A stretch of DNA of 64,000 bases from assembly GCF_014189535.1 (NCBI RefSeq), contig NZ_CP050308.1, positions 1,550,001 to 1,614,000 on the forward strand. The letters are read 5' to 3'. Origin of the DNA: Rhizobium lusitanum. Its GTDB lineage: Bacteria; Pseudomonadota; Alphaproteobacteria; Rhizobiales; Rhizobiaceae. Positions within the stretch are counted from its first letter, which is position 1; every line of letters begins with the position of its first letter. Below the pieces are notes generated by a model that made no database searches, had not been told where the DNA came from, and was given only the letters and a program-made list of their open reading frames with translations. Positions 51,614-61,021 of this stretch are shown here, one piece after another. Made by a program: the position numbers and the translations under genes.

Positions 51614-52522
51614 TTATTGCAGATGTGGCTTTCTCAGGAAACTGCTGCGATCGGCCGACTTGACCCTTAGCCATGCCTCGCGGCCATTGCGCAGGACCCG
51701 CATGGGGATTTCCGCTCCAGCGGAGCCGCTCTCCCATATCTTGCGGTAGAAATCGGCAAGGCCGTCAACCTCGTCATCACGGATTTCGGAGATGACATCG
51801 CCTCGGCGCAAGCCCGCCTGGTCGGCGGGACCGCCCTCGGACACGCTCATGACCACGACCTCGCCGTCGCTCTCGGCAGAGAAAGCCCCGAGCCAGGGCC
51901 TCGGCGGCTTGTTGACCTGGCCCCGAGTGAGCAGGTCATCGAGAATGGGGGCAAGCAGATCGATCGGTACGACCATGTTGATATCGGCGCTTCCGCCATT
52001 TTTGGCGGCCATCTGTAGGTGTAGCGAGCCGATGCCCAGAAGCTTGCCGTCGGCGTCGATGAGGGCAGCACCTCCCCAGGACGGATGGGCGGGCGCGACG
52101 AAAATCGCTTCATCGAGCAGATATTCCCAATAGCCCGCGAATTCCTGCTTGGCGACGATGTTTGCCTGCACGAACTGGCCGATACCGTCGGCCATCGTGA
52201 CGGCATCGCCGATCTCGGCCTTGGCGACGTTGCCGAAATCCAGCGGGGGAACATCCAGCCGTCCGAGCGCCTGCACCAGACCGAAGCCGGTTTCCTGATC
52301 ATAGGCCAGCGCATGGGCGGGAATCACACGGCCGTCAGTGGTCGTCAGCCAAACCTCCTCGGCCTCCGTGATCAGATAGCCGATGGTAAGCACCAGCCCG
52401 TTGTTGCGGATGACCACGCCGCTGCCCTCACGGCGCGTACCGAGCGCTCCCGCCGTAAAGGCATCTTCCGGAATTTTGGAATGCACGGCCACGACCGACC
52501 GCAAGGTCCTATCGATATTCAT
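51614..52522 (-). CDS. HtrA-like PDZ protein lacking the catalytic triad
   Basis: A 302-residue protein without a signal peptide. A trypsin-like HtrA/DegP fold at about 10-195 (GSGVVIRNNGLVLTIGYLI, YDQETGFGLVQALG, HPSWGGAALIDADGKLLGIG) is followed by a PDZ domain at about 205-290 (SVSEGGPADQAGLRRGDVIS). At the three triad positions the residues are Tyr 49 for His, Gly 79 for Asp and Trp 149 for Ser, so it cannot be an active serine protease. It is more likely a peptide-binding or scaffold protein in the cytoplasm. Confidence 0.87.
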   Translation of the reverse strand: MNIDRTLRSVVAVHSKIPEDAFTAGALGTRREGSGVVIRNNGLVLTIGYLITEAEEVWLTTTDGRVIPAHALAYDQETGFGLVQALGRLDVPPLDFGNVAKAEIGDAVTMADGIGQFVQANIVAKQEFAGYWEYLLDEAIFVAPAHPSWGGAALIDADGKLLGIGSLHLQMAAKNGGSADINMVVPIDLLAPILDDLLTRGQVNKPPRPWLGAFSAESDGEVVVMSVSEGGPADQAGLRRGDVISEIRDDEVDGLADFYRKIWESGSAGAEIPMRVLRNGREAWLRVKSADRSSFLRKPHLQ

Positions 52523-52854
52523 AGCTTCACCCTGCTGATGCGCAATGCTTTGACCCGGAACGCTGCATCGCAGCTAAGCCAGATCTTCCTTCCCTTAAGG
52601 TATGAAGATGCGGTGCCGGAGACAAGACCTTGGCGAGATTGAATATCCTGACCGCCGATTTGATCGATTCCGAAACCCCAAGACGCGCGAAAGGTTGAAT
52701 GGTTTGGCCCATTTCACCCTTGCCGAGAACATGATAACCCACCACATCTGATTGGGCTGCTTCGCGGCGCATTTGACCGTGGGCGTCAGAGATGCAGCAA
52801 CGCTTGGGAATGACGTAACCCCGCAGAGAGCGGGCAACGTCGATGGAGGACTTT
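52523..52854. other. Intergenic stretch with no recognisable gene
   Basis: A 332-bp interval between the divergent HtrA-like and SPFH genes. No coding frame with a ribosome site, no strong hairpin with a T-run and no repeat copy were seen. It must hold both promoters. A GTAACCCC...GGGCAACG stretch near 52819 resembles a SigF -35 box, but the -10 does not fit. Confidence 0.4.
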
Positions 52855-53871
52855 ATGGTGATCGGTGGATTCAGCATCTTTGTAATTGCCCTGGTTGTTT
52901 TGATCATCCTGGTGCTGTTTGCCGGGATCAAGACCGTGCCGCAGGGATATCGTTACACGGTCCAGCGTTTCGGCCGCTACACCCGCACACTGGAACCGGG
53001 CCTCAATCTGATCGTACCTTTCATCGACACGCTAGGCGTGCGCATGAATGTGATGGAACAGGTGCTGGCGGTGCCGACCCAGGAGGTCATCACCAAGGAC
53101 AATGCCAGCATTTCCACCGACGCCGTCGCCTTCTTCCAGGTGCTGAATGCGGCCCAGGCGGCCTATCAGATCACCAATCTCGAAAGTGCGATCCTCAACC
53201 TCACCAAGACCAACATCCGCTCTGTCATGGGCTCGATGGATCTCGATGAGCTGCTGTCCAATCGCGACGCCATCAATGAACGGCTGCTGCGCGTTGTCGA
53301 CAACGCGGTCGAGCCATGGGGCATCAAGGTGACCCGCGTCGAGATCAAGGACATTCAGCCGCCGAAGGATCTGGTCGACGCCATGGGTCGGCAGATGAAG
53401 GCGGAGCGCGAAAAGCGCGCTCAGGTTCTCGAAGCAGAGGGCTTGCGCGCCGCGCAAATCCTGCGTGCCGAAGGTGCGAAGCAATCGGCCGTGCTCCAGG
53501 CCGAGGGCCAGCGCGAAGCCGCCTTCCGCAACGCCGAGGCCCGCGAACGTCTGGCGGAAGCCGAAGCCAAGGCGACCCGCGTGGTCTCCGAGGCGATTGC
53601 CGAGGGCAATGTGCAGGCGATCAACTATTTCATCGCGCAGAAATACACAGAGGCACTGACGGCGATCGGCACCGCCGGCAATTCCAAGATCGTGCTGATG
53701 CCGATGGAGGCGACGTCTATTATCGGCTCGCTTGCCGGCATCGGCGCAATCGCCCGCGAGGTTTTCGGTGACAACAGCGACGGCAGCGCTTCACCGCAGC
53801 CCCCGCGTCCGCGTCCCGGCCCGCCACGCACGACGCCGTCCATCAATCCGCTGGCGCCGCGGGAGAGCTGA
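52855..53871 (+). CDS. SPFH/band-7 membrane protein (QmcA/stomatin type)
   Basis: A 338-residue protein anchored by one N-terminal helix (FSIFVIALVVLIILVLFAGI). The SPFH domain follows (QGYRYTVQRFGRYTRTLEPG, NLIVPFIDTLGVRMNVMEQV), then a coiled-coil with long Ala/Glu/Arg runs (KAEREKRAQVLEAEGLRAAQ) and a Pro-rich tail. ATG 52855 has GGAGG five bases upstream, preferred over ATG 52843. It forms ring-like membrane scaffolds that help FtsH-type proteolysis in other species. The NfeD gene directly follows, the standard pairing. Confidence 0.93.
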   Translation: MVIGGFSIFVIALVVLIILVLFAGIKTVPQGYRYTVQRFGRYTRTLEPGLNLIVPFIDTLGVRMNVMEQVLAVPTQEVITKDNASISTDAVAFFQVLNAAQAAYQITNLESAILNLTKTNIRSVMGSMDLDELLSNRDAINERLLRVVDNAVEPWGIKVTRVEIKDIQPPKDLVDAMGRQMKAEREKRAQVLEAEGLRAAQILRAEGAKQSAVLQAEGQREAAFRNAEARERLAEAEAKATRVVSEAIAEGNVQAINYFIAQKYTEALTAIGTAGNSKIVLMPMEATSIIGSLAGIGAIAREVFGDNSDGSASPQPPRPRPGPPRTTPSINPLAPRES

Positions 53872-53874
53872 TCC

Positions 53875-54333
53875 ATGTTCGACAATCTCGTCGTTCAACT
53901 CGGCCCATGGAGCTGGTGGGTACTAGGACTGGTACTGCTCGCCGCCGAGCTCGTATTGCCGGGCTTCTTCCTGATCTGGGTCGGCCTTGCCGGCATTATC
54001 GTCGGCGCGCTGTCGCTGCTCTTCTGGGATAGCGCCTTCTGGGTCTGGCAGGTGCAATGGCTGATCTTCGCGGCATCCGCCGTCATCGTCACCCTGCTCG
54101 GCCGTCACTATGTCTATAATAACAGCCAGGCAACGGACGAGCCGTTTCTCAACCAGCGCAGCGCCAGCCTCGTCGGTCGCACGGCAACGCTTGCCGAGCC
54201 GATCATCGAGGGCCGCGGCCGCATCCGTCTGGAGGATACCTATTGGATCGTGGCCGGGCCGGATCTGCCGGCCGGCACCCGCGTCAAGGTCGTCGCCAGC
54301 AACGGGCGCGACCTGACCGTCGAGGCCGCCTGA
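53875..54333 (+). CDS. NfeD-family membrane protein
   Basis: A 152-residue protein: two or three N-terminal helices (LGPWSWWVLGLVLLAAELVL, LIWVGLAGIIVGALSLLFW, VQWLIFAASAVIVTLLGRHY), then an OB-fold domain at about 90-150 (SLVGRTATLAEPIIEGRGRI, DTYWIVAGPDLPAGTRVKVV). NfeD proteins partner with the SPFH protein encoded 3 bp upstream. It meets the convergent kpsF gene end to end. Confidence 0.92.
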   Translation: MFDNLVVQLGPWSWWVLGLVLLAAELVLPGFFLIWVGLAGIIVGALSLLFWDSAFWVWQVQWLIFAASAVIVTLLGRHYVYNNSQATDEPFLNQRSASLVGRTATLAEPIIEGRGRIRLEDTYWIVAGPDLPAGTRVKVVASNGRDLTVEAA

Positions 54334-55329
54334 TCAGGCGACGCCGATCCGCAGCAGGTCGTGGAAATGGACGATGCCGATCGGTCGCTTGGTTTCGTCG
54401 ACAACCATCAAGGCCGAGATATTGTAACGGTTGAGCAATGCCATCGCCCCGGTTGCCAACGTCGTTTCCTTCACCGTCTTCGGATTGCGCGTCATCACCT
54501 CGTCCACCCGCATCTCCGCCAGGCTGCGGCCGAGATTGCGGGCGATATCGCCATCGGTAATGATGCCGCAAAGGCAGCCGTCGTCATCGATCACGCCGAC
54601 GCAGCCGAAACGCATATTCGAGAGCGTCATCGCCGCCTCTTGCATGCCCGTGCCGAGATTGACCAGCGGAACGCGATCGCCCTTGTGCATGATATCGACC
54701 ACATGCGACAGGCTCGCGCCGAGCTTGCCACCCGGATGGAAGGTGCGGAAATCGTCGGCGGTAAAGCCCCGCGCTTCCAGTAGCGCCACGACAAGCGCAT
54801 CACCGATCGCAAGCTGCAACAGCGTCGATGTCGTCGGCGCCAATCCATGCGGGCAGGCCTCCTGCTCCTTGGGCAGCAACAGAACCACGTCGGATTCACG
54901 CGCCAGCGTCGAGGTCTCGCCCGCGGTGATCGCGATCATCGGGATCGAGAAACGGCGGGAATAGCTGATGATACCGCGCAACTCGGCACTTTCACCGCCC
55001 CATGATATGGCGATGATGACATCGTCCTGGGTGATCATGCCGAGATCGCCGTGATTGGCTTCGACCGGATGCACGAAGAAAGACGGCGTTCCCGTGGAGG
55101 CGAAGGAGGCGGCGAGCTTGTTGCCGATATGGCCGCTCTTGCCAACGCCGGTGATGATGACACGCCCGTCGATACCGCCGATGATCTCGACCGCACGGCT
55201 GAAAGGCTCGGCCAAACCATCGGCTAAAGACCGTTCAAGCGCTTCCAGGCCTCGTCTTTCGGTCTCGATCGTCCGCATCGCAGACTCGATGGCGCCGTTC
55301 TCGATGAATTTCACTGCTCTCTTATTCAT
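54334..55329 (-). CDS. kpsF: Arabinose-5-phosphate isomerase (KpsF/GutQ family)
   Basis: A 331-residue protein: an SIS domain at about 50-190 (GRVIITGVGKSGHIGNKLAA, SWGGESAELRGIISYSRRFS) and two CBS domains at about 215-330 (VVDIMHKGDRVPLVNLGTGM, VDEVMTRNPKTVKETTLATG). It converts ribulose-5-phosphate to arabinose-5-phosphate, the precursor of Kdo for lipopolysaccharide. Start is set at ATG 55329, but an internal ATG (55278) cannot be excluded. It is convergent with nfeD and divergent from the outer-membrane barrel gene. Confidence 0.93.
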   Translation of the reverse strand: MNKRAVKFIENGAIESAMRTIETERRGLEALERSLADGLAEPFSRAVEIIGGIDGRVIITGVGKSGHIGNKLAASFASTGTPSFFVHPVEANHGDLGMITQDDVIIAISWGGESAELRGIISYSRRFSIPMIAITAGETSTLARESDVVLLLPKEQEACPHGLAPTTSTLLQLAIGDALVVALLEARGFTADDFRTFHPGGKLGASLSHVVDIMHKGDRVPLVNLGTGMQEAAMTLSNMRFGCVGVIDDDGCLCGIITDGDIARNLGRSLAEMRVDEVMTRNPKTVKETTLATGAMALLNRYNISALMVVDETKRPIGIVHFHDLLRIGVA

Positions 55330-55506
55330 GACGGAGGCCTACCGCTTTTCTTTATTTCTGTCCACCTGCGATCGTTTTCGCGCAGCAAGCACCAAGCCTC
55401 TCTTCCCCTGCTCCTTATCTTTTCTTGGCAAGGAAGCGTTAACCATGAGGCTTTAGAATTGGGTAAGAGTTTAAGGTATTTCCAGTAAGATCAGACATAG
55501 GATCAA

Positions 55507-57009
55507 ATGGACATCGGCAACAACAAGGCGGGTGGACGCTCCCTCCGGCTGACGGCATGCGCTGCATCCGCTCTGCTGGGCTGGGGCGTATTTGCCATGC
55601 CGATACCGGTCCATGCGCAGTCGGCCGACACCAGCCAGGCAGGATCAGCCGACACCGACAGCCTCGATCTGCCTGGCACGGCCAAAACATCCGCCAAATC
55701 GAAAACAACGAAAGCGGCAAAACAGAATTCGACGGATACGGACGCGCCACTCAATGCCCGCCTGCGGCTCGGCAGCATCGATCCGACGACAACGGGCTCG
55801 ACCCTCGACGACGATCTGCGCCGCGTCAATCTGCGCGAAACCGGCGTCAACGATCTGAGGGCGCGGCAATATCCGGACCGCGCGGACGCGCAGGGCATAC
55901 CGCTCGGCACCTTTACCCTGCGCCCCTCCATCAACCAGTCCGTCAATGTCGAGCGCAACCGCACCGGCTCCACCAATGACGACCGCAGCTTCCTGCAAAC
56001 CGATTTGCGCAGCACGCTGACCTCGGATTGGGACCGCCATGCGCTGACCATCACCGGCGAGGGCATCTGGCAGAAAAACTTTAGTGGCAGCGGCGCGGAG
56101 CAACCGACCGTCAATCTCAACGCCGATCTGCGCCTCGACCTTCCCGCCGATACCATCGCCCACATCACCGCCGGCTATCAATTCTATCGCGAGGATACCA
56201 GCGATCCGAATGCCATCGCCAACGCCTCGAAGCAATCGGCCGTCAACCAATTCAACACCGGCCTCTCGCTGGAGCGTGATTTCGGCGTGCTGCGTGGCAC
56301 GACAGCCGTGGCATTGACCCGCACCGTCTATTCCGACGCCGTGCTGTCAGATGGAACGCCGGTAACGCTCAGCGACCGCAACCAGACGGCCGGCACCTGG
56401 CGCGGGCGTATCGGCTACGAGCTGTCACCCGCCCTCATCCCCTTTCTCGAAGCAGACCTAGGTCTCGCCGTCTACGATCAGTCGCATGACAGCAACGGCT
56501 ATGCCCGCTCGAACCAGAGCTTCGGTGGCAAGGCAGGCGTCGAGCTCGACCTCGGCGAAAAGATGAAGGGTGAACTCGGCTTCGGCTATCAACACACGGA
56601 ATTCGATGATTCGCGGCTCGCCGCAATCGATTCGCCGACCATCGACGGCAAGCTCGCCTGGTCGCCGCAACGCGGCACCGATGTCAGCATAGGCCTTGCG
56701 ACCACGGTGCAGCCCTCCACGACGGCGAGCGAAAGCGGCTATACCGCCTATCAGCTCACCAGCACCTTGAGCCACCAGCTACGCGACGACCTCACCGCCA
56801 AGCTGACCGGCGGCACGATCTGGCGTAACTATCCCTCCGACAGCACCTTCGCCGACGAGACGGAATATGACGCCGCTCTCGGCTTCACCTGGGGCATCAA
56901 CCGCTACCTCGATCTCACCAGCAACGTCGGCTACCAGCTGACGTCCCGAAAGACGGGCGACGATACGCGGCAGGTCCAGGCGGGCGTGGGATTGACGGTG
57001 AAGAGGTAG
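55507..57009 (+). CDS. Outer-membrane beta-barrel protein (BBP2-like)
   Basis: A 500-residue protein: signal peptide at about 1-37 (ACAASALLGWGVFAMPIPVHA), a Ser/Lys/Thr-rich stretch (60-90), then a beta-barrel of alternating hydrophobic residues from about 140 to the end. The final residues (VQAGVGLTVKR) form the expected last strand, though it ends with a Lys-Arg pair. It resembles the BBP2_2 family of outer-membrane proteins found in rhizobia near capsule genes. Substrate or role unknown. Confidence 0.8.
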   Translation: MDIGNNKAGGRSLRLTACAASALLGWGVFAMPIPVHAQSADTSQAGSADTDSLDLPGTAKTSAKSKTTKAAKQNSTDTDAPLNARLRLGSIDPTTTGSTLDDDLRRVNLRETGVNDLRARQYPDRADAQGIPLGTFTLRPSINQSVNVERNRTGSTNDDRSFLQTDLRSTLTSDWDRHALTITGEGIWQKNFSGSGAEQPTVNLNADLRLDLPADTIAHITAGYQFYREDTSDPNAIANASKQSAVNQFNTGLSLERDFGVLRGTTAVALTRTVYSDAVLSDGTPVTLSDRNQTAGTWRGRIGYELSPALIPFLEADLGLAVYDQSHDSNGYARSNQSFGGKAGVELDLGEKMKGELGFGYQHTEFDDSRLAAIDSPTIDGKLAWSPQRGTDVSIGLATTVQPSTTASESGYTAYQLTSTLSHQLRDDLTAKLTGGTIWRNYPSDSTFADETEYDAALGFTWGINRYLDLTSNVGYQLTSRKTGDDTRQVQAGVGLTVKR

Positions 57010-57053
57010 TTACTACCGGGATAGATTTGATGCGCGCGGCGAACGCGGAGCTC

Positions 57054-57311
57054 ATCTCGCCCTTGGCGGACGAGACGCAATTTCACTGGTTTAGGAATTG
57101 CGATGCAGGAGGCGCCATATATATTCAGAAGCTTAGCACAATTTCTAAGCCATTGAAATTGCAAGAGCGGGGGTCCAATTCTTGCTCAGATCAGTTCGGG
57201 GTTCCGCGTGTCCCTACCTACCCCCTCTCTTGCAATTTCTAAAAATTAGACGAGGGACAAGCCCTCGCCTAATCCTAAGAAATTGCTTTCTCGCCCGCCA
57301 AGGGCGAGATA
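57054..57311. repeat. Nested inverted-repeat element between the barrel gene and galU
   Basis: The outer arms ATCTCGCCCTTGGCGG (57054-57069) and its exact inverse (57296-57311) extend imperfectly to about 30 bp. Inside is a second pair, TGAAATTGCAAGAGCGGGGGT (57154-57174) and its inverse at 57220-57240 with one mismatch. The whole 308-bp interval 57010-57317 has no gene. It looks like a mosaic of rhizobial intergenic elements. Its right part also serves as the galU terminator. Confidence 0.7.
57252..57310 (-). terminator. Tandem hairpins at the galU 3' end
   Basis: On the minus strand, TCTCGCCC/GGGCGAGA (57290-57310) is followed by CGAGGG/CCCTCG (57252-57268) and then TAATTTTTAG. They follow the galU stop directly. 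Confidence 0.6.
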
Positions 57312-57317
57312 AAGCTC

Positions 57318-58205
57318 TTACTTCAGCGCCGCGACCAGCGCCTTCAGGCCGTCTTCGACAGTCGGTCGAATATCCGCGCGGGCAAGTGCGAAGGCGACGT
57401 TGGCGAGGATGAAGCCATCCTTGGCGCCACAGTCGAACGTCTGGCCCTGAAAGTGGTAGCCGGCGAAATCCTGCTTCTGGGCAAGCTTCAGCATGCCGTC
57501 GGTCAGCTGGATCTCGTTGCCGGCGCCGCGTTCCTGGCTCTCCAGGATTTCGAAAATCTCCGGCTGCAGGATGTAGCGGCCGTTGATGAAGAAATTCGAC
57601 GGGGCCGTGCCCTTGGCTGGCTTTTCCACCATCTCGGTGATGCGGAAGCCGTTGCCGATGGTGTCGCCGACCCCGACGATACCGTATTTGTGCGTCTGGT
57701 CCGGCGCGCACTCCTCAACCGCGATGACGTTGCCGCCGCTGGTTCCATAGAGCTCGATCATGCCCTTCATGCAGCTCTTTTCGGCGCGCATGACCATATC
57801 AGGCAGAAGCAGCGCAAATGGCTCGTCACCGACGATCTCGCGGGCGCACCAGACGGCGTGACCGAGGCCGAGCGGTTCCTGCTGACGGGTGAAGCTCGCC
57901 GTGCCCGCCTTCGGCAAAAGGCCGCTCAAAAGCGTCAGCTCGGCATTCTTGTTGCGCTGGCGCAGTGTGTGTTCGAGCTCGAACTGAATATCGAAATAAT
58001 CTTCGATGACATGCTTGCTGCGGCCGGTCACGAACACGAAATGCTCGATGCCCGCCTCCATCGCCTCATCGACAACGTATTGGATCACCGGCTTATCGAC
58101 GACGGTCAGCATTTCCTTCGGCACCGACTTGGTTGCCGGCAAGAATCGCGTCCCAAGCCCGGCGACCGGAAATACTGCCTTACGCACCTTTTTATGCTGT
58201 CCCAC
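57318..58205 (-). CDS. galU: UTP-glucose-1-phosphate uridylyltransferase
   Basis: A 295-residue nucleotidyltransferase that makes UDP-glucose for polysaccharide and lipid synthesis. The activation loop [20 protein letters not shown] is complete, with [20 protein letters not shown] and the substrate-binding [30 protein letters not shown]. The ATG follows an AGGAGG stretch. It is a single-gene unit divergent from the transglycosylase gene. Confidence 0.96.
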   Translation of the reverse strand: MGQHKKVRKAVFPVAGLGTRFLPATKSVPKEMLTVVDKPVIQYVVDEAMEAGIEHFVFVTGRSKHVIEDYFDIQFELEHTLRQRNKNAELTLLSGLLPKAGTASFTRQQEPLGLGHAVWCAREIVGDEPFALLLPDMVMRAEKSCMKGMIELYGTSGGNVIAVEECAPDQTHKYGIVGVGDTIGNGFRITEMVEKPAKGTAPSNFFINGRYILQPEIFEILESQERGAGNEIQLTDGMLKLAQKQDFAGYHFQGQTFDCGAKDGFILANVAFALARADIRPTVEDGLKALVAALK

Positions 58206-58409
58206 TCATACCTCCTGGGGAATTAAATCGTTCTACGCCAACATTATTTCGAGGGTCAGTAGAATAAATTTGCGACTGTTTTGCAATGATGACTGACCCC
58301 GGCTTCCATGGTAAACAATTTGTTGACTTCATTTCTGTAATGTCATGCTTGGGCGACTGCTACGCGCATCGCCGCTCCGAAATCCAAGTATTGATGGACA
58401 CGGCTGTAG

Positions 58410-59633
58410 ATGACTTCAAACCGCAAACACTCCCTTCTTGGTCTCGCTCTGGCGCTCGCGCTCGGCGCCTTTGCGGGATTAACCCCCATTAACGCCAAAG
58501 CGGACCCAGGGTTCCAAAAATGGATTGCGGGTTTTTACAGCACCGCCGCCAAGAGCGGCATTACGCAGTCGACCTATCGCAATGCATTTGCCGGCGTAAC
58601 GGACCCTGACCCCACGGTCCTTGAAAAAGCGCAATACCAGCCGGAATTCAAATCCCAGATCTGGGATTACCTGGATTCCCGCGTCAATCCCTATACCGTC
58701 GATGTTGGCCGCAAGATGGCGACCAAATACGGTTCCACACTGCGTTCACTAGAACAGCATTTCGGGGTGGACCGCAATATCATGCTCGCCATCTGGTCGA
58801 TGGAATCGAATTACGGCGCGGTCCTGGCCAAGGAAGAGAAGCTGCATTATGTGCCGCGCGCGCTGGCAACGCTCGCCTATGCCGATACGAAACGCGCCAA
58901 CTACGCCAAGAAGCAATTGATCGCAGCACTGAAGATTCTGCAGAACGGCGACATATCGCGCAAGGAGCTGACCGGCTCCTGGGCCGGCGCCATGGGCCAC
59001 ACGCAATTTATCCCGACCAGCTATCTGCTCTATGCCGTAGATGCCGATGGCAGCGGCCATGCCGATATCTGGAACTCCATTCCCGACGCGCTGGCGACAA
59101 CGGCCAACCTGCTGGCGAAGAATGGCTGGAGCACCGGCCATACCTGGGGTTACGAAGTCACCGTGCCGCCGGGCGGCAGCGCGCAAGCCGGCAAGACCCA
59201 CACGCTCGCCCAATGGATCGCCCTCGGTTTCGGCCGCCCGAACGGCAAGGGCTTCCGCCTGAACTCCGAACGCGCGCAGTTGAAGATGCCGGGTGGTCCC
59301 AACGGCCCCGGCTTCCTGATGACCGGCAACTTCTTCACCATCAAGCGCTACAACGCTTCCGACAGCTACGCGATCGCCGTCGGCCTGCTCGCCGATCAGC
59401 TCGCAGGCTACGGCGGCATGCAGCAATCCTGGCCGCGCCCGACCGGTACGCTGGATGTCAAACAGAAGTTCGAGCTGCAGACGCGGCTGAAGGAGCTTGG
59501 CTATTACGACGGTGTCGTCGACGGCAATTTCGGCTCCGGTTCCAAGGCCGCCATCGCCGCGGTTCAGCAGCGCATCGGCATGGACGCCGATGGCGAACCC
59601 TCGATGAACCTGTTGAACAGGCTACGCAAATAG
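58410..59633 (+). CDS. Lytic murein transglycosylase (MltB type) with peptidoglycan-binding domain
   Basis: A 407-residue exported enzyme: signal peptide at about 1-31 (LALALALGAFAGLTPINAKA), SLT/MltB catalytic domain at about 35-320 with the catalytic Glu in AIWSMESNYGAVLAK and the GSWAGAMGHTQFIPTSYLLY motif, and a C-terminal PG_binding_1 domain at 345-405 (LQTRLKELGYYDGVVDGNFG). It cleaves glycan strands to 1,6-anhydro products. A DUF459 gene follows after 80 bp. Confidence 0.92.
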   Translation: MTSNRKHSLLGLALALALGAFAGLTPINAKADPGFQKWIAGFYSTAAKSGITQSTYRNAFAGVTDPDPTVLEKAQYQPEFKSQIWDYLDSRVNPYTVDVGRKMATKYGSTLRSLEQHFGVDRNIMLAIWSMESNYGAVLAKEEKLHYVPRALATLAYADTKRANYAKKQLIAALKILQNGDISRKELTGSWAGAMGHTQFIPTSYLLYAVDADGSGHADIWNSIPDALATTANLLAKNGWSTGHTWGYEVTVPPGGSAQAGKTHTLAQWIALGFGRPNGKGFRLNSERAQLKMPGGPNGPGFLMTGNFFTIKRYNASDSYAIAVGLLADQLAGYGGMQQSWPRPTGTLDVKQKFELQTRLKELGYYDGVVDGNFGSGSKAAIAAVQQRIGMDADGEPSMNLLNRLRK

Positions 59634-59713
59634 GTCGCCGCCATCGACCATGAACCTTGGATATGCTGGACGGCGGTGCCGTCTTCATGCGACCATGGGG
59701 GCATTGAGCGGAA

Positions 59714-60916
59714 ATGAGCCCGATGAAAAACCGACCTGCCCGCGCAATCATGGCTGCCGCGAAATCGACCCTCGCGGCACTTCTTGCCGTCTGCCTTACC
59801 CTTGCCAGCCTGCCGACGGCCGCCGAGGCGCAGGAGCGGCCGCGCAAGACGCTGCTCGATATATTGTTCGGCCGATCCGAGCCCGATATTCCCGACCAGT
59901 CCTACGATCAGCCGGCTCCGAGACGCTCGACGCAGCCGCGTAAACGGGTCGCGCCACCGCCGAAGCCGCGCCAGGTGGTGGTTCAACCGGATACACCGCC
60001 ACCGGCGGAAAAGTTGCCCGATGCCAAGACGATCCTTGTCGTCGGCGACTTCCTGGCAAGCGGCCTCGGCGACGGATTAGCAGACGCCTTTTCGACTTCA
60101 CCCGGCGTTGTCGTCCAGACCCGCGGCACAGTCGCGTCCGGCCTCGTGCGCCAGGACTATTACAATTGGCCGCAGCAACTGCCCACCATGCTGGATCAAC
60201 TGAAACCCGCAGTCGTCGTCGTAATGATCGGCGCCAACGACCGCCAGCAGATCATCGGCGACGGCCTCAACGAAAAATACGGCACCGATCCCTGGTTCCT
60301 CGCCTATGAGGAGCGCGTGCAACAGTTCGCCAAGCTGGTGACGAACCGCCACATCCCCCTCATCTGGGTCGGCCTGCCATCCTTCGGCTCGGACCAATTG
60401 ACCGAAGGCGCGGTAAAGCTCAATCAGCTTTACGAAAGCCAGGCCGCAAGCGTCGGCGGCGAGTTCATCGATATCTGGGATGGCTTCACCGACCAGAACG
60501 GTGAATTCATCGTCACCGGCTCCGACATCAACGGCCAGCAGGTACGGCTCAGAACCGCCGACGGCGTCAACCTGACGGCGGCAGGCAAGCGCAAGGTCGC
60601 CTTCTACGTCGAAAAGCCGGTGCGCCGCCTACTTGGCGATCAGGCAAGCCCTGATATCACACGCCTCGACACCGGCAATCCGGTAGCGCCCGAACAGGCA
60701 AACCTGCCGGCCACGGAGACGGAAAAGATCATCCGCACCCAGCCGATGAGCATCTCCGACCCCAACCTCGACGGCGGCTCGCAGCTCCTCGGCGGAACTC
60801 CCGCCCCGGCGCCTACGACACCTTCGCCCCGCGACCTGCTGGTCGAAAAAGGCCAGATGGCCCCAGCCCCGAAGGGCCGCGTCGACGATTATCGGCTGCC
60901 GGGGGCTGCTCATTAA
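59714..60916 (+). CDS. DUF459 SGNH-hydrolase-like exported protein
   Basis: A 400-residue protein with a signal peptide at about 1-38 (ALLAVCLTLASLPTAAEAQ), a Pro/Arg-rich spacer, then the DUF459 domain at about 105-320: ILVVGDFLASGLGDGLADAF, VVVVMIGANDRQQI and a late block LTAAGKRKVAFYV. The usual GDS nucleophile of SGNH hydrolases is GDF here, while the Asn block (GAND) is kept. Thus it may be inactive or use another Ser, as in other rhizobial DUF459 proteins. C-terminal 70 residues are disordered. Borders the restriction-modification island. Confidence 0.85.
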   Translation: MSPMKNRPARAIMAAAKSTLAALLAVCLTLASLPTAAEAQERPRKTLLDILFGRSEPDIPDQSYDQPAPRRSTQPRKRVAPPPKPRQVVVQPDTPPPAEKLPDAKTILVVGDFLASGLGDGLADAFSTSPGVVVQTRGTVASGLVRQDYYNWPQQLPTMLDQLKPAVVVVMIGANDRQQIIGDGLNEKYGTDPWFLAYEERVQQFAKLVTNRHIPLIWVGLPSFGSDQLTEGAVKLNQLYESQAASVGGEFIDIWDGFTDQNGEFIVTGSDINGQQVRLRTADGVNLTAAGKRKVAFYVEKPVRRLLGDQASPDITRLDTGNPVAPEQANLPATETEKIIRTQPMSISDPNLDGGSQLLGGTPAPAPTTPSPRDLLVEKGQMAPAPKGRVDDYRLPGAAH

Positions 60917-61021
60917 AAAAATGTTATGTAAACACGCTTGATCGAGATAACGATTCGAAACTAAATCACCCCTCCGAACGAGACAGGCTCAGGCCTATTT
61001 ATCGTGTACAGGGCAACGTCA

